NCBI GenBank assembly: GCA_964520785.1
Contig: CAZFQG010000087.1
Span: 1 to 24,794 of the forward strand
DNA length: 24,794 nt
From: CAZFQG01 sp964520785
GTDB lineage: Bacteria > Planctomycetota > Planctomycetia > Pirellulales > Thermoguttaceae
Direction: 5' to 3'
Shown in pieces: positions 16,285 through 24,460 of this stretch. The stretch's first letter is position 1, and each line of letters begins with the position of its first letter. Made by a program: the position numbers and the translations under genes. Under the pieces are notes generated by a model, which was not told the DNA's origin, searched no databases, and saw nothing but the letters and a program-made list of their open reading frames with translations.

Positions 16285-16497
16285 GCAAAAAGAACGGAGT
16301 TTTCTTCCGAGGTAAGCGCGCCTCGTCACTCCAGACCCCGTCCGCCCCAAAAGCTAACGTTTTTTCGTTATCCGTACAAGGGGCGCTTCTCGTACGATCG
16401 AAAGAAAATACAGAAACCCATTCTGCAGATGGCCACCCGGTGCCCCAGGAGTATGGAAGTGGATGCGCAAGGAGCAAGCAGGATCGCAAAAAAACGG

Positions 16498-17502
16498 TTA
16501 CCGCCTGCCTCGGAGCGCCGGGTAGTAGTGCTGCAGATTCATGAATTGAGCAGGTCCTTGCCGCGTGGTCGGACTGCTCAACTCCCGCATGTACGGATTC
16601 AACCGCCGATCCAACATCTGGAGGTTGCTCGTCTGCGCCCGGCTCGTCCTCTGAAGCTTGGAGACTTCGTATTGCGTCTGAACGTTCAATTCCTGCTGCT
16701 CGATAATCGGCCTGACGTATGCGTTGTAGTTGTCTACGCCCCCTGCCGGATCTCGGTAAAGGTTGATGTAGGGACTGATCGCCCGCGGTGGTGTGTAATT
16801 CGCGAAAGGTTTGTCCTTCGTCGCCGCGCCGAGGGCCGAAGGCTTGCCGGCGGTGCCAAGTTCCCCCATTGCCTGGGGGACCGCGAAAGACGCGTAGCGC
16901 CCCATCGCCGGGTCCATGCTGGCCGCGCCCGCGCTTGCGGAAGGATTCGAGGTCGGCGGGGCCAGTAGATTCGTCGGGCTCGGACCTTGCATACCCCCCG
17001 GCGCCATCATTCCTGGCGCCATCATTCCGGTTCCTCCCGGGAAGCCGTCCTGCGTCCCGAAGGCGGTCGGCGCCCTGGGCCCCTGATCCGCAGGCAGCAG
17101 AAATGGATCGGAAGAACGGCCCTGACCCGTCGGCGGGACCGGCATCATGGGTGTCCCTTCAATCTCCACCTCGTCGGACGGGGCGATCGGAGTGCCGGTC
17201 CGATCTGTCCGAGTTTGCTGGTCCGCTTCATCGCGGGTCTTTTGCGCGGCCTCCAACCTCGCCAGTTCCTCCCTCAATTTCCTGATCCTTTCGAGCCGTT
17301 TTTTTTCCTCTTCCTCTTCGTCGGAAGCAGCCGTCTCATCGTCGGTCTGGGCTAGTGTCGCGACCCGCGAGGATCCATCGGTCTCGTCCCCTTCCGCGGC
17401 AAACGCGGACGTCTGGGGTCCGACAAATCCGACCAGGAAGAACGCAAAGACAAAGCCCGCGGCGAGGGCGGCAATCATTTTTACGGAAATGGCAGCTTTC
17501 AT
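16498..17502 (-). CDS. Unrecognised secreted protein with coiled coil and Met/Pro/Gly-rich linker
   Basis: The ATG at 17502 (AAAGGG 9 bases upstream) starts a strong signal peptide: M-K-A-A-I-S-V-K, then a long hydrophobic core ending A-F-A at about residue 35. The frame stays open to 17583 without adding anything signal-like. The 334-residue product has a highly charged coiled coil (about 62-95, E-E-E-E-E-K-K-R-L-E-R-I-R-K). A low-complexity Pro/Gly/Met region (about 130-220) includes a tandem M-M-A-P-G, and a conserved-looking C-terminal part contains I-S-P-Y-I-N-L-Y-R-D-P-A-G-G-V-D-N-Y-N. I recognise no named domain; similar short secreted proteins occur in planctomycetes. It follows the polysaccharide-export gene on the same strand, but a 228-base gap with its own promoter candidate suggests separate transcription. 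An envelope structural role is only a guess. Confidence 0.8.
   Translation of the reverse strand: MKAAISVKMIAALAAGFVFAFFLVGFVGPQTSAFAAEGDETDGSSRVATLAQTDDETAASDEEEEEKKRLERIRKLREELARLEAAQKTRDEADQQTRTDRTGTPIAPSDEVEIEGTPMMPVPPTGQGRSSDPFLLPADQGPRAPTAFGTQDGFPGGTGMMAPGMMAPGGMQGPSPTNLLAPPTSNPSASAGAASMDPAMGRYASFAVPQAMGELGTAGKPSALGAATKDKPFANYTPPRAISPYINLYRDPAGGVDNYNAYVRPIIEQQELNVQTQYEVSKLQRTSRAQTSNLQMLDRRLNPYMRELSSPTTRQGPAQFMNLQHYYPALRGRR
17000..17029. repeat. Tandem 15-bp repeat coding for M-M-A-P-G
   Basis: Two adjacent 15-base units starting GGCGCCATCATTCC differ only at the last base. They encode the repeated M-M-A-P-G in the low-complexity linker of the secreted coiled-coil protein and may vary in copy number between strains. 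Confidence 0.6.
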
Positions 17503-17554
17503 GGGATTAACCCTTTCATTTCTCGGAGTACCGCATAGACAATTCTCTAGTGTC

Positions 17555-17583
17555 ATCATACAGCCGCGAACCAAATAAAGCAA
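17555..17583 (-). promoter_or_regulatory. Promoter candidate for the secreted coiled-coil protein
   Basis: TTGCTT (17578-17583), a 17-base spacer and TATGAT (17555-17560) lie on the minus strand, 52 bases before the ATG at 17502. The -10 is five of six; the -35 is weak. Confidence 0.45.
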
Positions 17584-17729
17584 ACGGTTTTGCTATCCAT
17601 TCTTGTCGGGGGAAACCAAACACCCCAGAATGTATTTTCGTTTAAACCATTTCCGAAAGTCCCGTGCCGAATCCGAACAACACGCAGTCTCGCGTCATGT
17701 TTCGTGAAAACAATTCCCATTGTCGAGCG

Positions 17730-18860
17730 TTATCGGGCCAAAGGTACATCGATGGACTTCCAGTTCCGAACCGTCGAAGCCGTGAGCGAGCCGAAGCCGA
17801 GGACCTGCTCGAACGGCGAGGTAATCTTGCCGACCAAGGAAGTGAAAGCAATCATCGGGTCTTCCGCGATGAATATCCTGTCCCCGGGAAGGACCTGATA
17901 GTTTGTCTCGGTCGAGGCGCCTTGGACGATCGCATCCCAGTCGATTGGAAGCACCTGCTCGCAACCGAACCCTCCTGGAGAGGGGCGCGCAATCCATATC
18001 CGCTTGCTGGACAGTCTGGTTAGACCCTGGATTTGGCTGATCGCGTCCAGAACGTTCTCGTTACCGGTAACCGGCAGACGCACGACGGTCTCGCCCATTC
18101 CGGCCCCCTCGACGATGATGTAGTAAGTCTTGCTGTTGTATGCGGCAACGTCAACAGAAACTTCTGGGGAATCTAGAAAATGCGACAGGTGGCGTTCAAT
18201 CGCCACTTTCGCTTCCGCGACGGTCATGCCGGCCACGTGAACCGCGCCGTGCTGCCTCAAGTTGATGGTTCCATCCGGCCCAACCAGGTACGTTCCGGTC
18301 ACCGGCATTACTCCAGATGCCCTGGCGAGCTGAACCGCGACCTCCGGTTGACGCAAAAACTTCCGTAAGTGGTTCTCGATGGCCGCCTTGACTTCCGGAA
18401 TCGTCATGCCGACGACGCGTAGTTTGCCGTACGCCGGACCCAGGTTGATGTTCCCCTCCGCTTCCACGAGAAAGTAATTGCTGATCGGTTGGTCCATCAG
18501 GGTGCCTAGGACGTTAATAGCCAAGACATCGTATTCCTCCACCCGATAAGGGGGTAGTGGAACCATCTTGAGTACTTCAACCTGGAGAATATCCGGGGGT
18601 TCGATTCGGTAGGCCGGCAATGAACGCATCGACATTTCCCGCGGGGGTTCCAGTTCCGGCGGAGTGGTCATCGCGTCGGTCGGATCGTAGAGATCAAAAC
18701 TGCGACATCCGGCGAAGACTACCAGCAATAGTAGCCACCCGATAACGAACGACCGGCATCGCCCTGAAACCCACCATGCGGAGTTTAGGATTCGATCCGT
18801 GTTCTGCGGCATTCGCCGGGCGTAGGATTCGGTCAGTATCATTTTAGGCAAATCCAGCAA
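17730..18860 (-). CDS. Polysaccharide biosynthesis/export lipoprotein (Wza-like) with duplicated module
   Basis: The frame runs up to 376 residues. The true start is uncertain (TTG 18860, ATG 18842 or ATG 18812, none with a good ribosome binding site). A hydrophobic segment ends in V-F-A-G-C (Cys52 from the TTG), a lipoprotein signal. P-A-Y-R-I-E-P-P-D-I-L-Q-V-E-V is the Poly_export start motif, and a second similar start (P-P-Y-R-V-E-E-Y-D-V-L-A-I-N-V) follows at once. Residues 129-177 and 190-238 are copies of one module, x-Y-x-L-V, G-x-I-N-L, G-M-T-x-x-E, K-x-A-I-E-x-H-L and P-E-V. The rest resembles an SLBB domain, with V-L-P-G-D-R-I-F-I near the end. The family forms outer-membrane channels for exported polysaccharides. 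No chain-length regulator or glycosyltransferase gene is adjacent, so its polymer is unknown. Confidence 0.87.
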   Translation of the reverse strand: MLDLPKMILTESYARRMPQNTDRILNSAWWVSGRCRSFVIGWLLLLVVFAGCRSFDLYDPTDAMTTPPELEPPREMSMRSLPAYRIEPPDILQVEVLKMVPLPPYRVEEYDVLAINVLGTLMDQPISNYFLVEAEGNINLGPAYGKLRVVGMTIPEVKAAIENHLRKFLRQPEVAVQLARASGVMPVTGTYLVGPDGTINLRQHGAVHVAGMTVAEAKVAIERHLSHFLDSPEVSVDVAAYNSKTYYIIVEGAGMGETVVRLPVTGNENVLDAISQIQGLTRLSSKRIWIARPSPGGFGCEQVLPIDWDAIVQGASTETNYQVLPGDRIFIAEDPMIAFTSLVGKITSPFEQVLGFGSLTASTVRNWKSIDVPLAR

Positions 18861-19561
18861 GGGGGGAAAAAGCTGCGCAAGGCAGTATTACCAAAACAAC
18901 CGGAAATGTCGTTGTAATCGTCAAAGCTTCCCATCCCCTTTAGGTTTTCTCACCCTTGCGGCCGAAAACTCCTCCGGACTTTACGAAAAAACCCGTTTAC
19001 CAGAAGAAAAGCACTAATAAGGGTGGGTACCAAATACACCTAGAAAGCTCGCGGCGAGACGGGCTGAACGCCGCGCTGCCGGCGGCGGGGCCGGTCAGAC
19101 GCCCGGCAGGCATCGGATATGCCCCATTTGGCGAATGAGCCCGAGCGAGATCGGCATCCGAGACGCGAGGACGTATTGGCACGTGCTGGTGAAGCTAATC
19201 CAGAAGCGTTCCCGCCTCCGCCAATTCTGCCTGATGCTCTCGCGCAAACTGGGCAATCAACTCCTTCGCCCGACTCTCAAAACGGCAATCCATTGCCTAA
19301 ATCCTCCATTTTGGTGGAATATGCCTTGCGGCAATCAGAAACCCGAAGCCGCATTTCACAAAAACCGTGCCAAATACAAAGCGCAAAGTGCCCCCGGCGA
19401 AGCGGCGAAGCCGGTTCCCGGTTTTTGCCCTTGCGGGAAACACCGGTATTCCGTATTTTTCTCCGGATTATGAGTTCTGCCCGGGACCGGAAGCCGGGAA
19501 CTTGGGATCCCGTCCCAAGAGCGTTCATCGCTTCGGTTGCCTGACACCGAGACCGTCCGTG
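18861..19561. other. Gene-poor stretch with a truncated small reading frame
   Basis: No full gene is recognisable here. It holds the start region of the polysaccharide-export gene, the 32-codon minus-strand frame at 19195-19293, and a perfect 7-base hairpin (CTTGGGA, 5-base loop, TCCCAAG) at 19501-19519 about 40 bases before the TPR lipoprotein gene. Longer frames on the plus strand have implausible composition and no ribosome binding sites. Confidence 0.45.
19195..19293 (-). pseudogene. Truncated 32-codon frame, possible transposase N-terminal remnant
   Basis: ATG at 19293 is preceded at 8 bases by GGAGGA (19302-19307), the best ribosome binding site in the surrounding 700 bases. The peptide M-D-C-R-F-E-S-R-A-K-E-L-I-A-Q-F-A-R-E-H then Q-A-E-L-A-E-A-G-T-L-L-D ends at TAG 19195-19197. 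It looks like the amphipathic N-terminus of a longer protein. From memory it resembles the opening of ISKra4-family transposases, but no later transposase motif follows in any frame. If so, this is the stump of a deleted insertion sequence; otherwise it is a small unknown gene. Confidence 0.4.
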
Positions 19562-20332
19562 ATGCTGAAGAGACTACCACTCCTTTGCTTGAGCCGTTTC
19601 GCCGTGGCCCTCGTTCTTTCCGGTGCCACGTTGTCGCAGAGCGGGTGCAGCGGGATTTCGTCTCGCGGGCTCAACGCAAAGGGGGTCCGCGAATTCAACC
19701 AGGCGCAGTTCGATCAGGCGCTTGACGACTTTCAAAAGGCGATTGACCGCGATCCGAGGAATCCGGACGGCTATTACAACCTCGCGCGAACGTACCACAG
19801 ACTTGGGACGCTCCAAGGAAACGAGGCGTATCTGCTCCGGGCGGAACAGCTCTACAACCAAAGCCTCGACCGGGACGAGAATCACAGGGATTCTTACCGA
19901 GGCCTTGCCGTGTTGCTGGCGGAACAGGGGCGGCAGGAAGAGGCGTTCCGGCTTCTCCACGGTTGGGTAGACCGGGGTCCCCTTCTGGCGGACGCGCGGA
20001 TCGAATTGGCGCGGTTGTATCAGGAGTCGGGGGAGCGCGAAGTCGCGAAGGAGCAGTTGGTCGCGGCTCTTTCGCTTGATTCGAGCAACACCCGGGCCCT
20101 GACCGCGCTGGGAATGCTCCGCGAAGAGTTGGGCGAGTACAACGAGGCTTTGGCCAATTACCAGAGATCGCTGCACGAGAACCGCTTCCAACCGGAGGTG
20201 GCCGCGAGGATTGCCCGGTTGCAGAACGCGCGCATCGCGTCCGTGCCCGGTATTCCAGGCGCGCCGTCGGCTGGTTCCCAGGGAACGGTCACGGTACAAA
20301 CCCCGCTTCCGCCCACGACGGTGACGCGATAG
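19562..20332 (+). CDS. TPR-repeat lipoprotein
   Basis: The 256-residue product starts with M-L-K-R-L-P-L-L-C-L and a hydrophobic core ending S-Q-S-G-C (Cys29). This is a lipoprotein-like signal, though the lipobox lacks the usual Leu at -3. The mature part is built of tetratricopeptide repeats: A-K-G-V-R-E-F-N-Q-A-Q-F-D-Q-A-L-D-D-F and Y-Y-N-L-A-R-T-Y-H-R-L-G, then further helices. A last clear unit (A-L-G-M-L-R-E-E-L-G-E-Y-N-E-A-L-A-N-Y) ends near residue 222. A Pro/Thr-rich tail follows. TPR lipoproteins usually act as assembly scaffolds in the envelope, for example with pili or secretion systems, but no partner is encoded next to it. The ATG at 19562 has no strong ribosome binding site; an overlapping GTG one codon earlier is equally possible. 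Confidence 0.88.
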   Translation: MLKRLPLLCLSRFAVALVLSGATLSQSGCSGISSRGLNAKGVREFNQAQFDQALDDFQKAIDRDPRNPDGYYNLARTYHRLGTLQGNEAYLLRAEQLYNQSLDRDENHRDSYRGLAVLLAEQGRQEEAFRLLHGWVDRGPLLADARIELARLYQESGEREVAKEQLVAALSLDSSNTRALTALGMLREELGEYNEALANYQRSLHENRFQPEVAARIARLQNARIASVPGIPGAPSAGSQGTVTVQTPLPPTTVTR

Positions 20333-20506
20333 AAGGTCGGTTTAACAGGCCACCCATGCGCCGTCTTCGCGCCGAGACAGAATCCCGGGACACCAGCGCC
20401 GAGGGGCGACGGAGAGCGTCAACAACGGCCCGAAAAAACCGTGCTTTCCATAGCTATAGTGTTTCCAGTGGTTGGGGTCGATATCTCCGCGCGCGCTTCA
20501 CGGGCG

Positions 20507-21454
20507 CTATTTCGTCCCTTCGAACGGCTCGATGTGAACCAAAACGTCCAGGACGTTCAAGTCCGACTCCAGAAGCCGGTGTTTGACCCGGCCGGCCACT
20601 TCGTGCCCGTCGTAAACGCTCTGGTCCGGGTCGACCATGACGTGCAAATCCACCTGGTAGCCGGAACCAATCCACCGGGTCCGGACCGCGTGGATCGCCT
20701 TGACGCCCTTAGCGCTGAGCGCCTCGGCGCGGATCGCGACCACGCTCTCCTCCGACGCGGCCGAGTCGACCAGTTGCTGTACGGCGGGAAAGCAAATCCT
20801 CCATGAAGCGTAGAGGATCATCGCCGATACCAGAATCGTCGCGAGCTGGTCGAAATAGGGCCAGCCGGGAAAGAAGTAGAGGCAAACGACCGCCAATACG
20901 ACCGGCACGGAACTTAGTGCGTCGGTCCGGTGATGCCACGCGTTCGCGGTAAGCGACGACGACTGGACCCGCAAGGCGACGCGGACGGTCCACCGATAGA
21001 TCCACTCCTTGGAAAGAATGGAGAGGACCGCCACGAAGAGGACCGGCCAGCTCGCGAGCCCCGGCTCTTTCGCGAGCCAGGTACGCACCGCCTCCCAACC
21101 CAGTACAGTCCCCACCCCGGCGAGAACCAGGCCGATCAAAAACGCGATCAGCGTCTCGATCCGGCCGTGGCCGTGGGGATGGTCCGCATCGGGCGGGGCC
21201 TCCCAGAACCGCGATCCGACGAGCACCGCGACGTCCGTCACCATGTCCGAGAGGCTGTGAACCGCGTCGGCGACCAGGGCTTGGCTGCCGAAGAGCAGAC
21301 CGGCCGCCGCTTTCAGGCCGGCTAGAAACAGGTTTACGGAGAACCCCCACCACGTGACTTTCCGGACTTCCCTCGCGCGAGAAAGACGCATCTCGCGAGA
21401 TGCGCCGCCGGAGGCGGTTGCCGACTGGTTGATCGAGACTTCCGGATCAGGCAA
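20507..21454 (-). CDS. Cation diffusion facilitator transporter, zinc type
   Basis: The 315-residue protein is a complete CDF exporter with six predicted membrane helices and a C-terminal cytoplasmic domain (ending V-L-D-V-L-V-H-I-E-P-F-E). The intramembrane metal site is visible in both halves: H66-S-L-S-D70 and H174-H-R-T-D178. The His-x3-Asp/His-x3-Asp pairing is that of zinc (and cadmium) exporters rather than manganese ones. D-A-D-H-P-H-G-H-G-R-I-E-T follows helix 2, as is usual. It exchanges metal for protons at the inner membrane. The start is uncertain: TTG at 21454 lacks a good ribosome binding site, and ATG at 21391 lies inside an 18-bp palindrome. It converges with the TPR lipoprotein gene; the 174 bases between them contain no clear terminator. 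Confidence 0.93.
   Translation of the reverse strand: MPDPEVSINQSATASGGASREMRLSRAREVRKVTWWGFSVNLFLAGLKAAAGLLFGSQALVADAVHSLSDMVTDVAVLVGSRFWEAPPDADHPHGHGRIETLIAFLIGLVLAGVGTVLGWEAVRTWLAKEPGLASWPVLFVAVLSILSKEWIYRWTVRVALRVQSSSLTANAWHHRTDALSSVPVVLAVVCLYFFPGWPYFDQLATILVSAMILYASWRICFPAVQQLVDSAASEESVVAIRAEALSAKGVKAIHAVRTRWIGSGYQVDLHVMVDPDQSVYDGHEVAGRVKHRLLESDLNVLDVLVHIEPFEGTK
21387..21404. repeat. Perfect 18-bp palindrome at the transporter start region
   Basis: CGCATCTCGCGAGATGCG is identical to its reverse complement. It overlaps the second possible start codon (ATG at 21391) of the cation transporter. It could be an operator, for example for a metal-responsive repressor, or a chance codon pattern. 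Confidence 0.5.
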
Positions 21455-21755
21455 TGGTTGATTCCAATCGATTTGCTTCGAAATAAGTTGTTTCAGATGC
21501 CGTAATGAAGGGGAGTACCATATCCCCTATTAGGCTGTTCCGCGCCAATTCCATCCTATTGAATGATCGTACCACAAATCCGCCCGGCAAACGAGGCGAT
21601 TCGACCCCTCGACACCGGCCAAAAAAGGAAGAGGTATGTCGCGGAGTCGGTTCATCTTGCCATTTTCGTTTTGGAGAGAGACGATTCGACCCGCGAATTC
21701 AATCCTCCACTTGACCCAGAACTCCTTTTTTATCACTAGTCTTGGAGACCCGATC

Positions 21756-22124
21756 ATGAAAAAGCATTGGATTCGTTTTGGACTCGCCGCGATGTTCGGT
21801 GCGGCATTGCTGCTTTCGAACCAGGGGATTGCGCAAGCCGGTCCTCCCGGACACCGCGGACCCCGCGATTATCTTGGCCCGGGGTTTCACCGCGGCCACC
21901 CCGGACACCACGCCTACCACGCCTACCACGGCCACCGCGGTCCTGGATACCACCGGCACCATGCCTTGCGGCATCCTCCGGTCGTCGTGGTTCAGCCTGT
22001 TTACTCCCCCCCGCGCTTCCACGGATATTCCGCACGACCGATACGGCGTCACGGCTGCGGCAGCCCCGGGGCCGAGATAGCCATCGGCGTGATGAAGATC
22101 ATCCACGGAGCATCGCGTTGGTAG
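21756..22124 (+). CDS. Small secreted His/Pro/Gly-rich protein
   Basis: The ATG at 21756 has GGAG 8 bases upstream and starts a clear signal peptide (M-K-K-H-W-I-R-F-G-L-A-A-M-F-G-A-A-L-L-L, cleaved after about A-Q-A at residue 28). The mature part of roughly 95 residues is rich in His, Gly, Pro and Tyr, with H-R-G-H-P-G-H-H-A-Y-H-A-Y-H-G-H-R-G as its core, then V-V-V-V-Q-P-V-Y and a C-terminal I-A-I-G-V-M-K-I-I. I recognise no domain. The histidine content suggests periplasmic binding of Zn, Cu or Ni, and the zinc-type exporter lies just upstream, divergently oriented; joint metal homeostasis is an inference. A large hairpin follows at 22203-22250. Confidence 0.75.
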   Translation: MKKHWIRFGLAAMFGAALLLSNQGIAQAGPPGHRGPRDYLGPGFHRGHPGHHAYHAYHGHRGPGYHRHHALRHPPVVVVQPVYSPPRFHGYSARPIRRHGCGSPGAEIAIGVMKIIHGASRW

Positions 22125-22901
22125 CGGGCGGCCGGAACAGACCGCCGGTCCCCGCCACGTTCGCCATCCACGACGCCCACCAACCCGAGCGGCACACCTT
22201 CGAAACGGCCTCGAGCGGATTCCTTCCTGCGGATCCGCTCGAGGCCGTTTATCGCACTCGCCGGGAGAACACGCTCCGCGAAGGAGAGTTGAGTTCGCTG
22301 CTCGCGCCGCATCTCGGAATGTCCTTCCAACCGAGACACGGGCCATTTTCCCCGTTTCGCGATTCGCGAAGAACCGTTCCGCCGCCACGCCGAGGCCGCG
22401 GAGACCTTCGCCGCTGAAGCGACCTCCGCCGCCTCTTGCTGAAACAACTAGAACGCCGAATCCTAAGAACTCGTATAGAATTAACTTCCCGAATTCCCGG
22501 GGGCGATCCCGAATTTCACTCCGCTACGCTGCGTGAAAATCAGGATGGGCCCCCCAACTAATTTATGGACAAGTTCTAAAAACCAGCAGTTAAGCGGGTC
22601 ATTGTTTTTAGCACGACAAGGCCAAGACGCGGAAATCCGCTGGCAATCGCTCACCCGGTGGATTGATCGGCGGCCGGCTCGCCTTTCGCGGTCTGTGGTA
22701 GGGCGAGACCAGGGAACACCGCGTGTCGTGTGTTCATTTTTCTGGACCGTTGATTCCGGCTTCCGCCCGGCGAATCTCGCTCGGTGCAGCCTCGTTCATC
22801 CCCCTTGCCGACACGTCTATTTCGTGGCATAGTGTCGCAAGAGTCGGTTTTCCGTTCCGTCGCGGCGGATTCGCGATCAGTCCCAACGCAACCCTAACGC
22901 A
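22125..22901. other. Long intergenic region before the PLP enzyme
   Basis: Nearly 780 bases without a supported gene. It contains the hairpin at 22203-22250 and an AT-richer patch around 22450-22620. A weak promoter candidate for the PLP enzyme is TTGCCG at 22805-22810 and CATAGT at 22828-22833, with a 17-base spacer. Open frames on both strands are of unlikely composition. Decayed sequence is possible, but nothing was identified. Confidence 0.4.
22203..22250 (+). terminator. Strong 20-bp hairpin after the His-rich gene
   Basis: AAACGGCCTCGAGCGGAT-T-CC pairs with GGATCCGCTCGAGGCCGTTT around a 7-base loop, with one bulged T. It begins 79 bases past the stop of the His-rich gene. The T-tract is only GTTT, so termination is likely but not certain; the near-perfect symmetry would also suit a bidirectional terminator. 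Confidence 0.55.
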
Positions 22902-24278
22902 ATGCAAACAATTCGTAATCCGGAATCCCCAGGCGTCGATCAAGGCGATATCAATACCACGTCCGCCAGAGAGGTGTTTCTCCAACGGCACGTATCGAGC
23001 GAGACACGGCGACTTCTGGAAGAGGATGCCGCCGTGTTCCTGCATCAAAGCCTTTCCACGCCGGTGATGAACGCCGTCGCGGCGGCCGAGGGGGCGTACG
23101 TTATCGATACGGAAGGTCGCCGGTATCTCGATTTTCACGGGAACGGCGTGCACAACGCCGGGTTCAATCATCGGAAGGTTCTGGATGCCGTCCGCAGGCA
23201 GCTCGATTCCGGAATGACGTTCTGCCCTCGCCGCTACACGAACGAGCCGGCGGTGGCGGCGGCGAAGAAACTGGTGTCGATCGCGCCGCAAGGGATGACC
23301 CGCGTGCTCTTCTGTCCCGGCGGGTCGGAAGCGAACGAGATGGCCCTGATGCTGGCACGGCAGGTGACCGGGAACTTCAAGTCGATCTCGTATTGGGAAT
23401 CGTTCCACGGGGCCGGCTTCATGACTGCCTCGGTCGGTGGAGACATCCACTTCCGCGGCGGCGCCGGGCCGCTCATGCCGGGCGCGCTGCACGTCGAGTA
23501 CCCCGACTACTACCGCAACCCCTGGGGGTTCGAGGAACCGGAGCGGGTCGACGGCGAATGCCTCCGCCAGATGGAACTCCTTTTCCACAACGAGGCACCC
23601 ATATCCGCCGTCATCGGCGAGCCCGTCTTCGCGACGCCCCGCGTTCCGACGAAGGCCTACTGGGAGGGTGTTCGCGACTTGTGTGACCGGCACGGGGCGT
23701 TTCTCATATTCGACGAGGTAATCGAAGGCCTCGGACGCACCGGCAAAATGCTCTGTAGCGAGCACTTCGCCACGCCCGACGTGATCACCCTTGGCAAATC
23801 GCTAGGCGGCGGGCTCGTCCCCTGGGCCGGCATCATCACCCACGAGAAATACAACACCGTCCGTCACCGCTCCATCGGCCACTTCACCCACGAAAAGAAC
23901 GCCCTCTGCTGTGCCGCGGCGTTGGCCGAGATCGAGGCGATCGAAGAGGAAGGCATGGTGGAGAACGCCGCCACCCTTGGTGACTACGTTCTCGACCGCC
24001 TCCGCGAAATGCAAGACCGCCACCCACTCATCGGCCATGTGGCCGGCCTGGGCCTCCACTTCGGCATCGACCTCGTCAAAGACCGCGAAACGAAGGAACG
24101 CGCCAAACAAGAAGCCGAAGCCGTCATGTACGAATGCCTCGAACGGGGCCTCTCCTTCAAAACCATCGAAGGAAACATCCTCACCCTCCGCCCGGCGCTG
24201 TGCATCACGAAGGAAGAACTGGATCAGGCCCTGGAGATATTGGAGGAGAGTATCGAGGAAGTGGAAAGCCGGTTATAG
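22902..24278 (+). CDS. Class III PLP enzyme, PbfA-like (hydroxy-aminoethylphosphonate ammonia-lyase type)
   Basis: This 458-residue protein is a fold-type I, class III PLP enzyme. F-D-E-V-I-E-G-L-G-R-T-G carries the Asp that binds the pyridine nitrogen, and Lys299 in I-T-L-G-K-S-L-G-G-G is the PLP lysine. From memory, the N-terminal block (G-D-I-N-T-T, then L-L-E-E-D-A-x-x-F-L-H-Q-S-L-S-T-P and D-F-H-G-N-G-V-H) and F-C-P-R-R-Y-T-N closely resemble PbfA. PbfA releases ammonia from (R)-1-hydroxy-2-aminoethylphosphonate to give phosphonoacetaldehyde. An ordinary aminotransferase role remains possible, and no PhnW, PhnX or PhnY gene is in the window. The G-D-I-N block argues for the start at 22902, although no ribosome binding site precedes it. 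It converges with grpE. Confidence 0.85.
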   Translation: MQTIRNPESPGVDQGDINTTSAREVFLQRHVSSETRRLLEEDAAVFLHQSLSTPVMNAVAAAEGAYVIDTEGRRYLDFHGNGVHNAGFNHRKVLDAVRRQLDSGMTFCPRRYTNEPAVAAAKKLVSIAPQGMTRVLFCPGGSEANEMALMLARQVTGNFKSISYWESFHGAGFMTASVGGDIHFRGGAGPLMPGALHVEYPDYYRNPWGFEEPERVDGECLRQMELLFHNEAPISAVIGEPVFATPRVPTKAYWEGVRDLCDRHGAFLIFDEVIEGLGRTGKMLCSEHFATPDVITLGKSLGGGLVPWAGIITHEKYNTVRHRSIGHFTHEKNALCCAAALAEIEAIEEEGMVENAATLGDYVLDRLREMQDRHPLIGHVAGLGLHFGIDLVKDRETKERAKQEAEAVMYECLERGLSFKTIEGNILTLRPALCITKEELDQALEILEESIEEVESRL

Positions 24279-24460
24279 ACCACCGCTCGACATTCTTGAA
24301 ACGGACGAAGAGCGACTTCTCTCCTCATCATTCATTGTGTCCGCGTGGGGGTATTACTCCGCTCGTAGCCTGCCCGCGAGTGCACTGGTTCCGCGGGAAG
24401 TACGGCGGAAACGTCTTGCAGGCTGTCGAAAAAGCCCATCCGGGACTCTTTCAACCTCTG

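Noticed and set aside
19357..19372. Sigma54-like TGGCACG-N4-TTGTG on the minus strand before the 32-codon frame
   Set aside because: The -12 element lacks the essential GC, and the frame it would serve is probably a remnant.
21598..21692. GATTCGACCC occurring twice, 85 bases apart, before the His-rich gene
   Set aside because: Ten-base match only, with no further symmetry; likely chance in GC-rich DNA.
21711..21739. TTGACC as a -35 box for the His-rich gene
   Set aside because: No acceptable -10 at 16-18 bases; the closest (TATCAC) is only 14 bases away.
22049..22447. A 132-codon minus-strand frame after the His-rich gene
   Set aside because: It runs through the strong hairpin, overlaps the His-rich gene and has no recognisable motif.
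22734..23765. A 343-codon minus-strand open frame opposite the PLP enzyme
   Set aside because: Shadow frame; the PLP enzyme has its catalytic lysine and conserved blocks.
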